This document shows, in pieces, positions 44,830 through 56,443 of a DNA stretch of 64,000 nt. The notes below the pieces were generated by a model. It ran no database searches, was not told the origin of the DNA, and saw nothing but the letters and a program-made list of their open reading frames with translations. The stretch spans positions 124,001-188,000 of the forward strand of contig JAIWNE010000011.1 in NCBI GenBank assembly GCA_025331445.1, read 5' to 3'. Within the stretch, counting starts at the first letter, position 1. Every line of letters begins with the position of its first letter. Position numbers and translations under genes: made by a program. The stretch is from Blakeslea trispora (Eukaryota > Mucoromycota > Mucoromycetes > Mucorales > Choanephoraceae).

Positions 44830-45860
44830 TACAGCTCTGAGAGATCTGCTTTTCTCCGATCTGAGTTTTTGTCAACCTTTTTCCCTGCTATCCCATATCG
44901 ACATGTCATCCTTTGTGATTTCAATTACACTTACTCTAACCATTTTCTTGGCACTCCAAGACAAGCGCCTTCAACTTGGCTGGAATATATTGACCGTTTC
45001 TTTTTTGATGCTATTACTACCCAGGGTCAGCTATCTGCTCCTACCTTTGAAAATCATATAGGTAAATCTTGCATCGACTATTGCTTCGTTACCAAAGACA
45101 TGCTATCTACTGTCAAACCTTCACCTCGACAAGTGGATTATCTCCCCCTCGAATGGACTGATCACCGCTTCCTATCTTTGGATTTTCGCCTGCTCACAAA
45201 ATCCGATAATACCTCTTCGGCTACTGCTAACGGCCGCGGCTTTTGGAAGGCTCATCCGCACAGTGCGCAGGATTCTGAATTCCAGGCCTAACTCAACTTC
45301 CACCTCTCTGCCACAATCCGCGAACTTGATTCAACCCTACCTGCTTGGCATAGATGGGAACGTCTAAAATTGGTTGCTGTCAAGACAGCACGCGCCCATT
45401 CTCGCCGTCAGACCTTTTCACTAGCCCGCGCTGAATCTCTTCTGCAACGCAAGCGGGCTGAAATTGAGTCTAACCTGATAAACAATCCGTCATTACACCC
45501 GTGCTTGTCTCCGCAACTACATATAGTCCTAGAACAGCTTACGTCTCTACAGCAATATCACGTCGAGACATTATCTCTCAAAGCTGGTACTCGTTGGAGA
45601 GAACAGGGAGAGCTCTCTGCAGGATATTTGAAGCGCACTGCGTCAGTCCGTCTTACAAAAACCACCATTCCTCCCCTCTTTCACCCTACTCTTGACCGAG
45701 TTTGTGTTTCTAAGGACGAAATGTTAGATGCAGCCTTCGTCTTCTACGACAATTTGTTTGCTCCTGACCCGATTGATTTGAATGCGGTAGACTCACTTTT
45801 GGAGGCCATTCTTCAATCGTGTGTTCTCTCTGCTGATGACTCGTCTCTTTTGACGGACAG
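44830..45860 (+). pseudogene. LINE ORF2 fragment (endonuclease end and linker)
   Basis: The frame reads SSERSAFLRSEFLSTFF, HVILCDFNYTYSNHF, CIDYCFVTKDML and EWTDHRFLSLDFRLL, the latter half of an APE-type endonuclease, followed by the spacer before the RT (GRGFWKAHPH, then ETLSLKAGTRWREQGELSAG and LFAPDPIDLNAVDSLL). A TAA after FQA (45291) breaks it. The front (first Glu) and the whole RT are absent; it is cut at 45861 by the TA-flanked element that follows. It is a different LINE copy from the one at 23.4-28.7 kb. Confidence 0.82.
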
Positions 45861-45977
45861 TACAGTCATCCCCCGATTTAGGGAACGGCTTCGGTTCCCC
45901 CCACAACCGTTCCCTAAATCAATATCGTTCCTTATTAAAAATAAAGCACCTCTGGATAATTTTTTATCCTGATTGTA

Positions 45978-47298
45978 CAGTGAGTGAAAGAAAGTTTTGA
46001 GTGTTTTTAAATTCCGACATGATCTTCCCAATGATCATGACAATGTTAACCTCTATACCACCTTCAAATCATTAGACAACTCACAATCCAAGAATAAAGA
46101 TTCTCTACTGACCACTTAAGTTTTACTTTGGAAACAAAAATATGTAATTAATATATCAAACATGTTTTTATTGAAGTATTAATACTTTGTAGGGCCTCCT
46201 TTAACACTGATCACTTCTTGCATGCGTTTGGGCATGCTTTCAATAGGGCGATTGACTTCACATATGGACACTTTGTTCCAGGCATCGCGAAGCATATCCT
46301 CATGACTTTTTCTGCCACGAAAGTTGACCCATTCTTCATGAAAGAATCCTTTCATTTTCATCCAGATATTCTCAATTGGATTGAGATCGGGTGATTGAGG
46401 AGGCCAGCATAACTTTTCAATACCATTAGATATTTTCCAATTGCTGGACTCTTTTGAAGTATGGGGTCGCGCATTGTCTTCCATGAAAATGGCGCCGGGA
46501 ACGCTTCGATAAAAATCCAGCAATACCGGTTGGTAAACATGCTGGATCATCTCTGCAGATTTCACCTTGTGTGTAGGGAAAATAACCAAAGGCGACTTTC
46601 TACCACCACAAATAGCACTCCAGACCATATAGGTGGTCCTTCCACTACTAAACGATGGCCGAATACATTCTGGTTTGTATCTCTCCCCGGGCTCTCTCCA
46701 TACTTTTACCTTCTTCGGATTTTCACCAACTTCAAAGGAAGACTCGTCTGAGAAGATGACCTGCTTCCATTGGTCAATTGCCCAATCCTTATGCTGTTTG
46801 GCAAAGTTGAGCCTCTTTGCTCGATTTTTATCACTGATAAAAGGTTTTTTCGTAGCTACTCTACTTCTAAAGTTCATCTCATGAAGTGCCTTGGAGATGG
46901 TGTGGGTAGAAACTTTAACAGGCAACTCCTGTTGAAGTTGTATAAACGTTCTAGTGCGGTCTTGCTTCACAGCTCTCTTCAAGATAACCTTGGTTCTGTC
47001 GCTGATCGCTTTTGGTCTTCCAGAAGCTCTCAAAGACTCAACAATACCTCGAGATTCGAAGTTGTTGCAAGTTCGTCTCACAGTTTCAGGTGAAAGCTGA
47101 AGATCGCGAGCTATTTGGGCGTATGAGTGGCGTTCTACAATCTTAATTCTTGTTTCAGGGTTCAAGCGAGACATTTTAATCGTTTTTGGTGTAGTTTATT
47201 AAAAATAAAAAGAGATTGTGTAGTCGTGTTCAAAGGATGTACCTTCATGAATAATTTTCGGATCTTAAAAATCGCTCAAAACTTTGTTTCGCTCACTG
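45978..47298 (-). mobile_element. Tc1-A transposon, copy 3
   Basis: 1321 bp, minus orientation, TA flanks (45976-45977, 47299-47300). Both flanks belong to the same interrupted element (45863-47759), so this copy is in its original insertion site. Confidence 0.95.
46179..47174 (-). CDS. Tc1-A transposase, copy 3 (331 aa)
   Basis: Identical protein to the other three copies, with intact HTH domains and DD34E triad (FSDESSFE, FMEDNARPH, LNPIENIW). Confidence 0.95.
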   Translation of the reverse strand: MSRLNPETRIKIVERHSYAQIARDLQLSPETVRRTCNNFESRGIVESLRASGRPKAISDRTKVILKRAVKQDRTRTFIQLQQELPVKVSTHTISKALHEMNFRSRVATKKPFISDKNRAKRLNFAKQHKDWAIDQWKQVIFSDESSFEVGENPKKVKVWREPGERYKPECIRPSFSSGRTTYMVWSAICGGRKSPLVIFPTHKVKSAEMIQHVYQPVLLDFYRSVPGAIFMEDNARPHTSKESSNWKISNGIEKLCWPPQSPDLNPIENIWMKMKGFFHEEWVNFRGRKSHEDMLRDAWNKVSICEVNRPIESMPKRMQEVISVKGGPTKY

Positions 47299-47867
47299 TA
47301 CTATTTTCACACCATTACTTTGATAGCACTACAATGTCATTACTGTTGGAAGTGTTTAATTTTATTGCATCGCACGCTTTATATCATAGAAGATACAAAA
47401 ATTCTTGCATAAAAAGCTCATAGCATAATCGTCATCAGAACAGTATCATGGTCCCAAATTAAATTTGAATGTTTGATACAATATTCAACATGATATTGCA
47501 AAAAATTATTGCTCTTATTTTATCGAGACTGTCTAAAGCAGAGTAACGAAGATAATTTATAAAGTAATTTTACAATATAACTGGCTCTCATAAGCGGCAT
47601 ATGAGATAAAATAAGGAACGGGTTGCCACAGGACCGTTCCCTATTCCTTAAAGCAATAATAAGGAACATTAAGCGGTAACGGAAGTTCGGTTCCCTTAAG
47701 ACCATTCCCTAAATCGAAATCGTTCCCTATGTTCCGTTCCCTAAATCGGGGGATGACTGTACTCTTAAATTAAATGGTATTTTAGCGCTTGAAGCGATTT
47801 TTGAGCTAAAGGACTTCATTCTTATACCAAGCATACTCTTAAATCAAATACTCTTAAATCGAACGAT

Positions 47868-48122
47868 TACTGTAACCCAACCATCTGCCAAAAACTCATG
47901 AGGTAACTTCTTACCAGTCTTGCATAAGATGATCTGGAGATTAGGATTTAAGGTAGAACCGAGAGATGGGTCAAGGTTGATGTTCTGTACGTCTTCAATT
48001 GTATCGCCTTTTACTATCAGATCCATTGGTTTCTCTTTTGGGAAGCTGTTTGACCCCCCTAGTAAATGAAGAAATTGAAAATATAGATCTGGAGAGTAAC
48101 ACAACATTTGAGGCAATGGCAT
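47868..48122 (-). CDS. Unrecognised frame in block R (first copy)
   Basis: An 85-residue minus-strand frame (MPLPQMLCYSPDLYFQFLHL, then KEKPMDLIVKGDTIEDVQNI) with protein-like composition. It runs into a TIR-like sequence at its end, so it is probably a truncated exon. An identical copy is at 55712-55966. I do not recognise it. Confidence 0.3.
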
Positions 48123-48599
48123 AACAAATTGTTTGCCTCACAGATAACTCTAAGATGGATTAGCTTAGCTTTTTTTTATTTTGGCATCAAGCATGATCTG
48201 AAATTCTCTTTCTAACTGTGTTGATACTGAGGAAGGTATTTCATCTTTCGCCTTGGTCTCATTGTTCGTTTCTTTTTGTTTAACGCCTTGGTTGCTCTTG
48301 CCTATTCAAGTTTTTTAATTGAATCGAATGTTTTTCTTTTGGGGTCAGCTTAAGCTTTGGCAGTGTTCGCATTCCTTAAATGTTCACCACACAAACAGGT
48401 TCATTGTTGCACAAAGTGATCATACTAATTTTTTCTTGCCATGATCAAATTGTATGATTGCAGGCTTCTCACTAGATGACTTGGAAGAAAGCCCTACTAA
48501 AAAATCTGCTCGTCTTGACCATTGCTTTGATTCTTGAATTTAAAACATTCATGAAATTTGCGCGAGTCTGTATAATAAGCTTTGTACGGCTTTGTACAG

Positions 48600-49150
48600 T
48601 TCTCATGAAAGGGAATGCTTGATTCAGCCTTTGCAATCGAAAACAGCCACAGTTCTTGCTGCTGCATCGATTGTAGGAATTAATGTATCCTTCTCGTTGA
48701 CTTCATCTCAGCGCACATGCATTTTGATTTTTGACCACATTTTCTCAATCGGATTTAAAAATGGGGAGTATGTAGGAAGGTATATGCACTTATACCCACG
48801 AGAGCAAACCAGTTTCTGTACCTCATCGCTTTTATGGAAGGGAGCATTGTCCATTATCAAATACCGGCCACTCAACCCATTGGCGTTCAGCACATTCATA
48901 GTCCTCTCCAAAAACTGCAAGTAATGGCTGGTTCTTGTACCAACACGGCCATTGACAGCGTCAAGTCCAGATTCAGACATCTCCAGCTTTTTTGTCTTCT
49001 TCTTTGAAGCCACGGCTGTTGATTAAAATACCATAAGGTTTACGATGCCTCTTTCGCACATAACTCCAATGATGGTAATAAACACATCGCGCCGGGTAGC
49101 CACCTCGATCTTGGCGGGAGTTGTGATATTTGCAGGCTCAGATAAATTCA
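48600..49150 (-). pseudogene. Relic of a Tc1/IS630-type transposase (C-terminal part)
   Basis: The frame 49013-48711 reads VGTRTSHYLQFLERTMNVLN, YLIMDNAPFHKSDEVQKLVC and LPTYSPFLNPIEKMWSKIKM, with Asp and Glu 34 residues apart. It resembles the 467-aa protein at 21900 (LNFLRGTLDQ, LVMDNAPIHNN) more than Tc1-A. Stops lie upstream (after VMVF) and after KMHVR. The first Asp and N-terminus are missing. A second copy is at 56444-56994. Confidence 0.82.
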
Positions 49151-49703
49151 ATGAGAGGGAACTCGAAACTTTTATTAAAAAGAAAGAGAGGGAACTAATT
49201 CTACTGCACGTTCATGTTGTGTTAATATACTATTTCTATCTCGGTTTCAATCAATCACTCCGTTACAATTTTAACTGTATGAGCAGTTTTCCTACTGGGA
49301 TGACTGGTCACCTTTATAAAAGATGTCTGCAGCCAGATTTCATCCTCCTCCTTGAATAAGGTGGAGATATATTTTCAACTAGGTTTATATCTTAGTGAGA
49401 AGCTATTTAAGCTCTATCAAGATATTTGTTTTGTCTTGAAAAGTATTTGAATATATCAGGCATAACTGTTTCATACTTGTTCACTTGTTCTGCTGGATGA
49501 TAGATCAGTTTATGTAGTGTGATAATGATAGACAAGCCCTTTGTATGTGTATCTCAGAACTATCTTTATCCAAGTAATGATTTAGTCTTTTCTAATAGTG
49601 AAATCTCTATAATCATTGCTTGTTTTGTTAAATGCTGCTACCTTGATATTGTAAGGCCTATGCAACCATTTTGTTATAGAAATGTACCATGTCATATAGT
49701 TAT

Positions 49704-52700
49704 TTCCTACCACCGCTCAAAATATACTGAATACGAGCCATTTTTTTTTCTTCTATATTTCACTGAATGCACAGCAAAAGACGAGATGTATTTCAAATAA
49801 AGCAGCCAACAGTCTGCATGCTTTGACTTTGCTTTTCAAACTACAGCACTGGTGACACTCCTTCATCTTCGGCAACATGCATATAGCATCTGCTCACACT
49901 TTCAAGACCAAAGTATCTTTATCAAAGACAATGCCAAAATCAGTATTTCTCATTTTGCCTTCTAAAATAATTCAAATCCTTCGACGGGTAATCCTTTTAT
50001 ATTCAACTTGATACCTTACACATCTGATGCTTCTATTCCAACGCTATATTTACCTTGCATATACCCTCATTCTTCTGAAATTCACGACCAGATGAACTCA
50101 TGATCTATCTTCTATCTAGTATTTTACGCTTGTAGTCATTCTCCATCTTGGTTTTCTTCTATTTGATCCATTCGCTTGATTCTCTTCTTCTTTGGCCCAT
50201 CGTATGCTCTTATCATATCAGTCTCTTCACCTGTTATACTGTCATTTAGCTAATCCATCCTTTCCTATAGATTGTCCACTCGTTTCTTAATCGCTATTCT
50301 TTCTGGATTATGCTTCTTATTCGCTTACATCATTTCTCTTATCGCGTCATGCCTTATATCTTGTGATTCAAGTCGTATATGACTTAACTAACTCTGTTGA
50401 CTTCAAACTTCTAATATCTTGCTTATCTAAATTGCTGCTTTCGTTTTACTGACTCTAGTACTATACCTGCACGCCCACTGCTATCTGTCCTAATGTACTT
50501 AGTAAATGACCTGCTTCATTGTCAAACTGTTACCTGCTATTGATTCTTGCAACACTGGTTTCGTCTTTTTTCATCAATCTGTTGGATTTGTATCTCAACT
50601 TGAAGCTGCTGCTCGCCTGTAAGGTTTGTCTCAAAACTGATGAACGCATCTGATGATTCATTGAAGCGTAAACTTTTAGAATCTTCCGGGCATCGTCGAG
50701 AAAGGTGACGAAACTGGCCCTCAAGCTGCAAATTGTATTCTATTTTACGCAATTGTTTCTTTGGTGAGGGTTACTGTCAAGATCGAGTTCAAATCACTTG
50801 CTTCAAGAACAAGATGTACTCATAATTGGTAAGAAGACGCGTCAATGAAGACCATTTCAATCCTTTTTGTTTGCAAGTGATTCAACTCTCAACTTTATTT
50901 TTATTTTTTCAAATCCACTATCTATCTAGTGTTTCTTTTTCTATATCGCTTATTGTGTTGGATGTCAGCTCTTCTGATGACTTGTTCCACTGCTTCATGT
51001 GCATCGTCAAGTTTATAGGCTTCATGAAAAAAAAATGAAAATAGTTTTTTTTTCTGTTGGTATAAAAAGACAGATTAGCCACTAAAAGTGTTGTCCAGGA
51101 ATGGCCACGAGGAGGCTCTGTCAATCATTCCCAAAAGGTTAGGGTCAAAGGAAAGGGAGTAAGAAGAGAGAGGTGAGAAGCTCAAAAAGGTCTACAATAC
51201 CAAAGAGCTTGTTACTCTTGAGAAAAAATGAGGAAAAGGGAACATGTTTCCATGCTGAATGGCGAAGCCTTCATGTATCCCTGTTAAGAGGGGAGATTCG
51301 CCACGTCTTGCCTCTTTGTATCACCCCGTCACCTAAAGTCAGGATCCGAAGCACGGAGCAGTGTTGCTACAGCCATTAACAAGGGATGAGTTTTTGCAAG
51401 GAGAGATGGAGAAGGTAAAGTGGATGGAGAGAATGGATACAAAACAGTTGTTAGGGCGTTTAAAAATGTGGGCAGAAAATCAGTGACCCGTTTTTTAAAG
51501 CCAATCGGAATCATTATATTCACTTAGATTAGTCAAGTTTCGAAGATTGAATTCCTCTCCTTCTTCGATAATGTAGTCCATGGCCTCTGCACCGTCTTCC
51601 ATAGTTATTCCGCCCTGACCGTCCTCAATAAAGAATTTATACGTGTTGCTCATTTGAAAAATATTTAAAGTAAAAGAGACGTCTTTTAGAATGTGAAAGT
51701 CTGCCATTTGGTTTTTGAGAATACGCTATCTGAAATCTCGGTATGCGCTCATTGACATTTTGAAAACTGCTGATTGGATATTTTTTTTTACGCTTATTGA
51801 TTTTTCATTTTACGCCAATTGGATTTTTGGAAACCGCCAAATGATTTTTGAAATCCGCCATTTGGGACCGTAAGCACTGTAATGGCACAGCAAACTAAAA
51901 AGGAAATGTTCTTGTCAATGTAGATTTGGGTGGTTTTATTAGGAGTTTTAAATGAGCACCCGCTGTAGGTAGCGAACCAAAGAGATGTTTTAAATGAAAT
52001 GAAGTTAAATTAAAGACTTTGGCAAGTAACTGATTCTTATCTCGTATGAGAATGTGTTCAATTATATGCTTATTATTTATTTGCAGAGTTATAACTAGGT
52101 CTCTTTTACAGAGTATTGATATAGCTTTGCAAGGTAAATAAGAGTCAAAAGTTGTTTATTGAAGTATGCTTCTTTCCTTCGATGGAGGATCTTAGATATT
52201 TCAAAACGAGAGAAAGTAGAGAATTGATGTAGATCTTTATGCAAGAATGATTTCAATGATTACTTCTCTTAAATGCCTTTGATTGATCTGTTCCTGTATT
52301 GGACTACTTTCAATTTAAGACTTTGGACTTTTTATTCGAATGTGTTCTTCAAATACAAGAAGATGCTTATCGTAATATATGCCACTTAAAATAGTTTACG
52401 TGTGAGATTCTCATCCTTAAAGGAATGTGTTCCAACAAGTAATAAAAGTAAAAGTAAAAGTAAAAGTAACACACCCAAGGAGATTTCACCCTTTTATAGT
52501 AATGATTCTCTGGCAAACCTTAAATAATGCCTACCTATTGGCTAGATTAAAGTTCTAGTCTAAAATTTCAGAGAATTACACAAGAATATTAAAGTCCACA
52601 GATTACACAAGTCAAAGAGGCTCTTATTATTGGTTGTTGAGAATTAAAAACTTGCGAAAAAATCTGAGAAAGAAACGGAGATATTTTTTGCGCAGATGCA

Positions 52701-53244
52701 GAAGAAAAAAAGGGGGGTACGAAATCCTTCATGGCAGACTGCGTTCCATATATGGTCATAAAAATCTGGCAACTGGTTACTATATATGGTTTAGTCGCTT
52801 GTTCCGAATTGGGTTTTATAATTTAGGAAAAAAGTCCTTGGGTGTGAAAAGTAAAAGTAAAAGTAAAAGACAAGATAAAGGAATAAGTTCCTGAAAGTTT
52901 TAGATATGAGTCAAAACTGTCGTTTTATTGATGAAATCGTTGGGATATTTATAGAAAATGAAAAGTAAAAAATAGTCACTGGCAAACAGAGGCGGGCGTT
53001 ACATCAAGAGAGAGATTAAATTACCGTAGCTGACGTAGAATACTCAGCTCACAACAATATTTTCGTGACAGACTTCTGTGCATCAAAAAATTTCCCTCTT
53101 CCTACAAACATAACTAGCCTTCAACACAATTTATTCCTGTAATCTCATAGATTACTGAAGTCATCTCTGTTGTATCCCTCCCGGAAGAGCTCTCAATAAG
53201 GTGAGAGGGGCATCGGTGTAGCCTTACAGCAGTTGTGCCTTCTA
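49704..53244 (-). repeat. Block A', inverted copy of 36124-39664
   Basis: Reverse complement of block A with identical length (coordinate sum 89368). It contains the mirrored IS630-type relic (51511-51879), the CTTTTA-flanked element (52469-52847) and one core of the tandem repeat at its right end. It joins block R at a TTCC microhomology (49704-49707). Confidence 0.95.
51511..51879 (-). mobile_element. IS630-type relic in block A'
   Basis: Mirror of 37489-37857: inverted end to 51879, TA after it (51880-51881), N-terminal transposase codons on the minus strand (51707 to about 51512). LINE-free target site. Confidence 0.88.
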
Positions 53245-53821
53245 CTTTATCCCTTGACTGTTATATGTTGTATCCCTCCCGGAAGAGCTCTCACCTTATT
53301 GAGAGGGGCATCGGTGTAGCCTTACAACGTGTAATGGTCTTCTCATAAGCTCTCTTCTTTTTTGTAATTTTTAAAATTACTGAAGTCATCTCTGTTGTAT
53401 CCCTCCCGGAAGAGCTCTCAATAAGGTGAGAGGGGCATCGGTGTAGCCTTACAGCAGTTGTGCCTTCTACTTTATCCCTTGACTGTTATATGTTGTATCC
53501 CTCCCGGAAGAGCTCTCACCTTATTGAGAGGGGCATCGGTGTAGCCTTACAACGTGTAATGGTCTTCTCATAAGCTCTCTTCTTTTTTGTAATTTTTAAA
53601 ATTACTGAAGTCATCTCTGTTGTATCCCTCCCGGAAGAGCTCTCAATAAGGTGAGAGGGGCATCGGTGTAGCCTTACAACGTGTAATGGTCTTCTCATAA
53701 GCTCTCTTCTTTTTTGTAATTTTTAAAATTACTGAAGTCATCTCTGTTGTATCCCTCCCGGAAGAGCTCTCAATAAGGTGAGAGGGGCATCGGTGTAGCC
53801 TTACAGCAGTTGTGCCTTCTA
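53151..53821. repeat. Tandem repeat array, 225-bp units with an invertible core
   Basis: The anchor ATTACTGAAGTCATC occurs at 53151, 53376, 53601 and 53728, giving two full 225-bp units and one short 127-bp unit. The 18-bp palindrome-armed core CTCTCAATAAGGTGAGAG (form A) is at 53190, 53415, 53640 and 53767; the reverse form CTCTCACCTTATTGAGAG (form B) is at 53288 and 53513. The flanks (GGAAGAG before, GGGCATCGG after) keep one orientation. Block A (36161-36178) has only one core. Confidence 0.92.
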
Positions 53822-55142
53822 CAGTGAGTGAAAGAAAGTTTTGAGTGTTTTTAAATTCCGACATGATCTTCCCAATGATCATGACAATGTTAACCTCTAT
53901 ACCACCTTCAAATCATTAGACAACTCACAATCCAAGAACAAAGATTCTCTACTGACCACTTAAGTTTTACTTTGGAAACAAAAATATGTAATTAATATAT
54001 CAAACATGTTTTTATTGAAGTATTAATACTTTGTAGGGCCTCCTTTAACACTGATCACTTCTTGCATGCGTTTGGGCATGCTTTCAATAGGGCGATTGAC
54101 TTCACATATGGACACTTTGTTCCAGGCATCGCGAAGCATATCCTCATGACTTTTTCTGCCACGAAAGTTGACCCATTCTTCATGAAAGAATCCTTTCATT
54201 TTCATCCAGATATTCTCAATTGGATTGAGATCGGGTGATTGAGGAGGCCAGCATAACTTTTCAATACCATTAGATATTTTCCAATTGCTGGACTCTTTTG
54301 AAGTATGGGGTCGCGCATTGTCTTCCATGAAAATGGCGCCGGGAACGCTTCGATAAAAATCCAGCAATACCGGTTGGTAAACATGCTGGATCATCTCTGC
54401 AGATTTCACCTTGTGTGTAGGGAAAATAACCAAAGGCGACTTTCTACCACCACAAATAGCACTCCAGACCATATAGGTGGTCCTTCCACTACTAAACGAT
54501 GGCCGAATACATTCTGGTTTGTATCTCTCCCCGGGCTCTCTCCATACTTTTACCTTCTTCGGATTTTCACCAACTTCAAAGGAAGACTCGTCTGAGAAGA
54601 TGACCTGCTTCCATTGGTCAATTGCCCAATCCTTATGCTGTTTGGCAAAGTTGAGCCTCTTTGCTCGATTTTTATCACTGATAAAAGGTTTTTTCGTAGC
54701 TACTCTACTTCTAAAGTTCATCTCATGAAGTGCCTTGGAGATGGTGTGGGTAGAAACTTTAACAGGCAACTCCTGTTGAAGTTGTATAAACGTTCTAGTG
54801 CGGTCTTGCTTCACAGCTCTCTTCAAGATAACCTTGGTTCTGTCGCTGATCGCTTTTGGTCTTCCAGAAGCTCTCAAAGACTCAACAATACCTCGAGATT
54901 CGAAGTTGTTGCAAGTTCGTCTCACAGTTTCAGGTGAAAGCTGAAGATCGCGAGCTATTTGGGCGTATGAGTGGCGTTCTACAATCTTAATTCTTGTTTC
55001 AGGGTTCAAGCGAGACATTTTAATCGTTTTTGGTGTAGTTTATTAAAAATAAAAAGAGATTGTGTAGTCGTGTTCAAAGGATGTACCTTCATGAATAATT
55101 TTCGGATCTTAAAAATCGCTCAAAACTTTGTTTCGCTCACTG
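53822..55142 (-). mobile_element. Tc1-A transposon, copy 4
   Basis: 1321 bp, minus orientation, TA flanks (53820-53821, 55143-55144). The left flank is the tandem array/block A' and the right flank is block R, so the flanks are a hybrid of those of copies 2 and 3. Confidence 0.95.
54023..55018 (-). CDS. Tc1-A transposase, copy 4 (331 aa)
   Basis: Identical protein to the other three copies; HTH domains and DD34E triad are intact. Confidence 0.95.
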   Translation of the reverse strand: MSRLNPETRIKIVERHSYAQIARDLQLSPETVRRTCNNFESRGIVESLRASGRPKAISDRTKVILKRAVKQDRTRTFIQLQQELPVKVSTHTISKALHEMNFRSRVATKKPFISDKNRAKRLNFAKQHKDWAIDQWKQVIFSDESSFEVGENPKKVKVWREPGERYKPECIRPSFSSGRTTYMVWSAICGGRKSPLVIFPTHKVKSAEMIQHVYQPVLLDFYRSVPGAIFMEDNARPHTSKESSNWKISNGIEKLCWPPQSPDLNPIENIWMKMKGFFHEEWVNFRGRKSHEDMLRDAWNKVSICEVNRPIESMPKRMQEVISVKGGPTKY

Positions 55143-55711
55143 TACTATTTTCACACCATTACTTTGATAGCACTACAATGTCATTACTGTTGGAAGTGTT
55201 TAATTTTATTGCATCGCACGCTTTATATCATAGAAGATACAAAAATTCTTGCATAAAAAGCTCATAGCATAATCGTCATCAGAACAGTATCATGGTCCCA
55301 AATTAAATTTGAATGTTTGATACAATATTCAACATGATATTGCAAAAAATTATTGCTCTTATTTTATCGAGACTGTCTAAAGCAGAGTAACGAAGATAAT
55401 TTATAAAGTAATTTTACAATATAACTGGCTCTCATAAGCGGCATATGAGATAAAATAAGGAACGGGTTGCCACAGGACCGTTCCCTATTCCTTAAAGCAA
55501 TAATAAGGAACATTAAGCGGTAACGGAAGTTCGGTTCCCTTAAGACCATTCCCTAAATCGAAATCGTTCCCTATGTTCCGTTCCCTAAATCGGGGGATGA
55601 CTGTACTCTTAAATTAAATGGTATTTTAGCGCTTGAAGCGATTTTTGAGCTAAAGGACTTCATTCTTATACCAAGCATACTCTTAAATCAAATACTCTTA
55701 AATCGAACGAT

Positions 55712-55966
55712 TACTGTAACCCAACCATCTGCCAAAAACTCATGAGGTAACTTCTTACCAGTCTTGCATAAGATGATCTGGAGATTAGGATTTAAGGTAG
55801 AACCGAGAGATGGGTCAAGGTTGATGTTCTGTACGTCTTCAATTGTATCGCCTTTTACTATCAGATCCATTGGTTTCTCTTTTGGGAAGCTGTTTGACCC
55901 CCCTAGTAAATGAAGAAATTGAAAATATAGATCTGGAGAGTAACACAACATTTGAGGCAATGGCAT
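55712..55966 (-). CDS. Unrecognised frame in block R (second copy)
   Basis: Identical to the frame at 47868-48122; duplicated with block R. Not recognised, probably a truncated exon. Confidence 0.3.
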
Positions 55967-56443
55967 AACAAATTGTTTGCCTCACAGATAACTCTAAGAT
56001 GGATTAGCTTAGCTTTTTTTTATTTTGGCATCAAGCATGATCTGAAATTCTCTTTCTAACTGTGTTGATACTGAGGAAGGTATTTCATCTTTCGCCTTGG
56101 TCTCATTGTTCGTTTCTTTTTGTTTAACGCCTTGGTTGCTCTTGCCTATTCAAGTTTTTTAATTGAATCGAATGTTTTTCTTTTGGGGTCAGCTTAAGCT
56201 TTGGCAGTGTTCGCATTCCTTAAATGTTCACCACACAAACAGGTTCATTGTTGCACAAAGTGATCATACTAATTTTTTCTTGCCATGATCAAATTGTATG
56301 ATTGCAGGCTTCTCACTAGATGACTTGGAAGAAAGCCCTACTAAAAAATCTGCTCGTCTTGACCATTGCTTTGATTCTTGAATTTAAAACATTCATGAAA
56401 TTTGCGCGAGTCTGTATAATAAGCTTTGTACGGCTTTGTACAG

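Larger units (their letters stand above)
45863..47759. mobile_element. TA-flanked non-autonomous element split by Tc1-A copy 3
   Basis: Ends CAGTCATCCCCCGATTTAGG (45863) and its exact complement (to 47759), flanked by TA (45861-45862 and 47760-47761). The sequence GTTCCCTAAATC recurs several times inside both ends. Without Tc1-A copy 3 it is about 574 bp with no coding capacity. Likely a pogo/Tc1-type MITE. The right part is also present at 55145-55603 without the left part. Confidence 0.82.
45978..49707. repeat. Direct repeat unit (Tc1-A copy 3 + block R), 3730 bp, first copy
   Basis: Repeats at 53822-57551 with a constant offset of 7844 and no net indel. Block R (47299-49707) holds the right half of a MITE, a second TIR-like AATCGTTCGATTTAAGAG run near 47855, an unrecognised minus-strand frame (47868-48122) and a transposase relic. 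Confidence 0.95.

Noticed and set aside
53516..53882. Repeated frames in the tandem array (RLHRCPSHLIESSSGRDTTE)
   Set aside because: The repeat unit happens to be open on the minus strand, but core inversions and unit junctions change the protein arbitrarily and no start or splice logic is seen.
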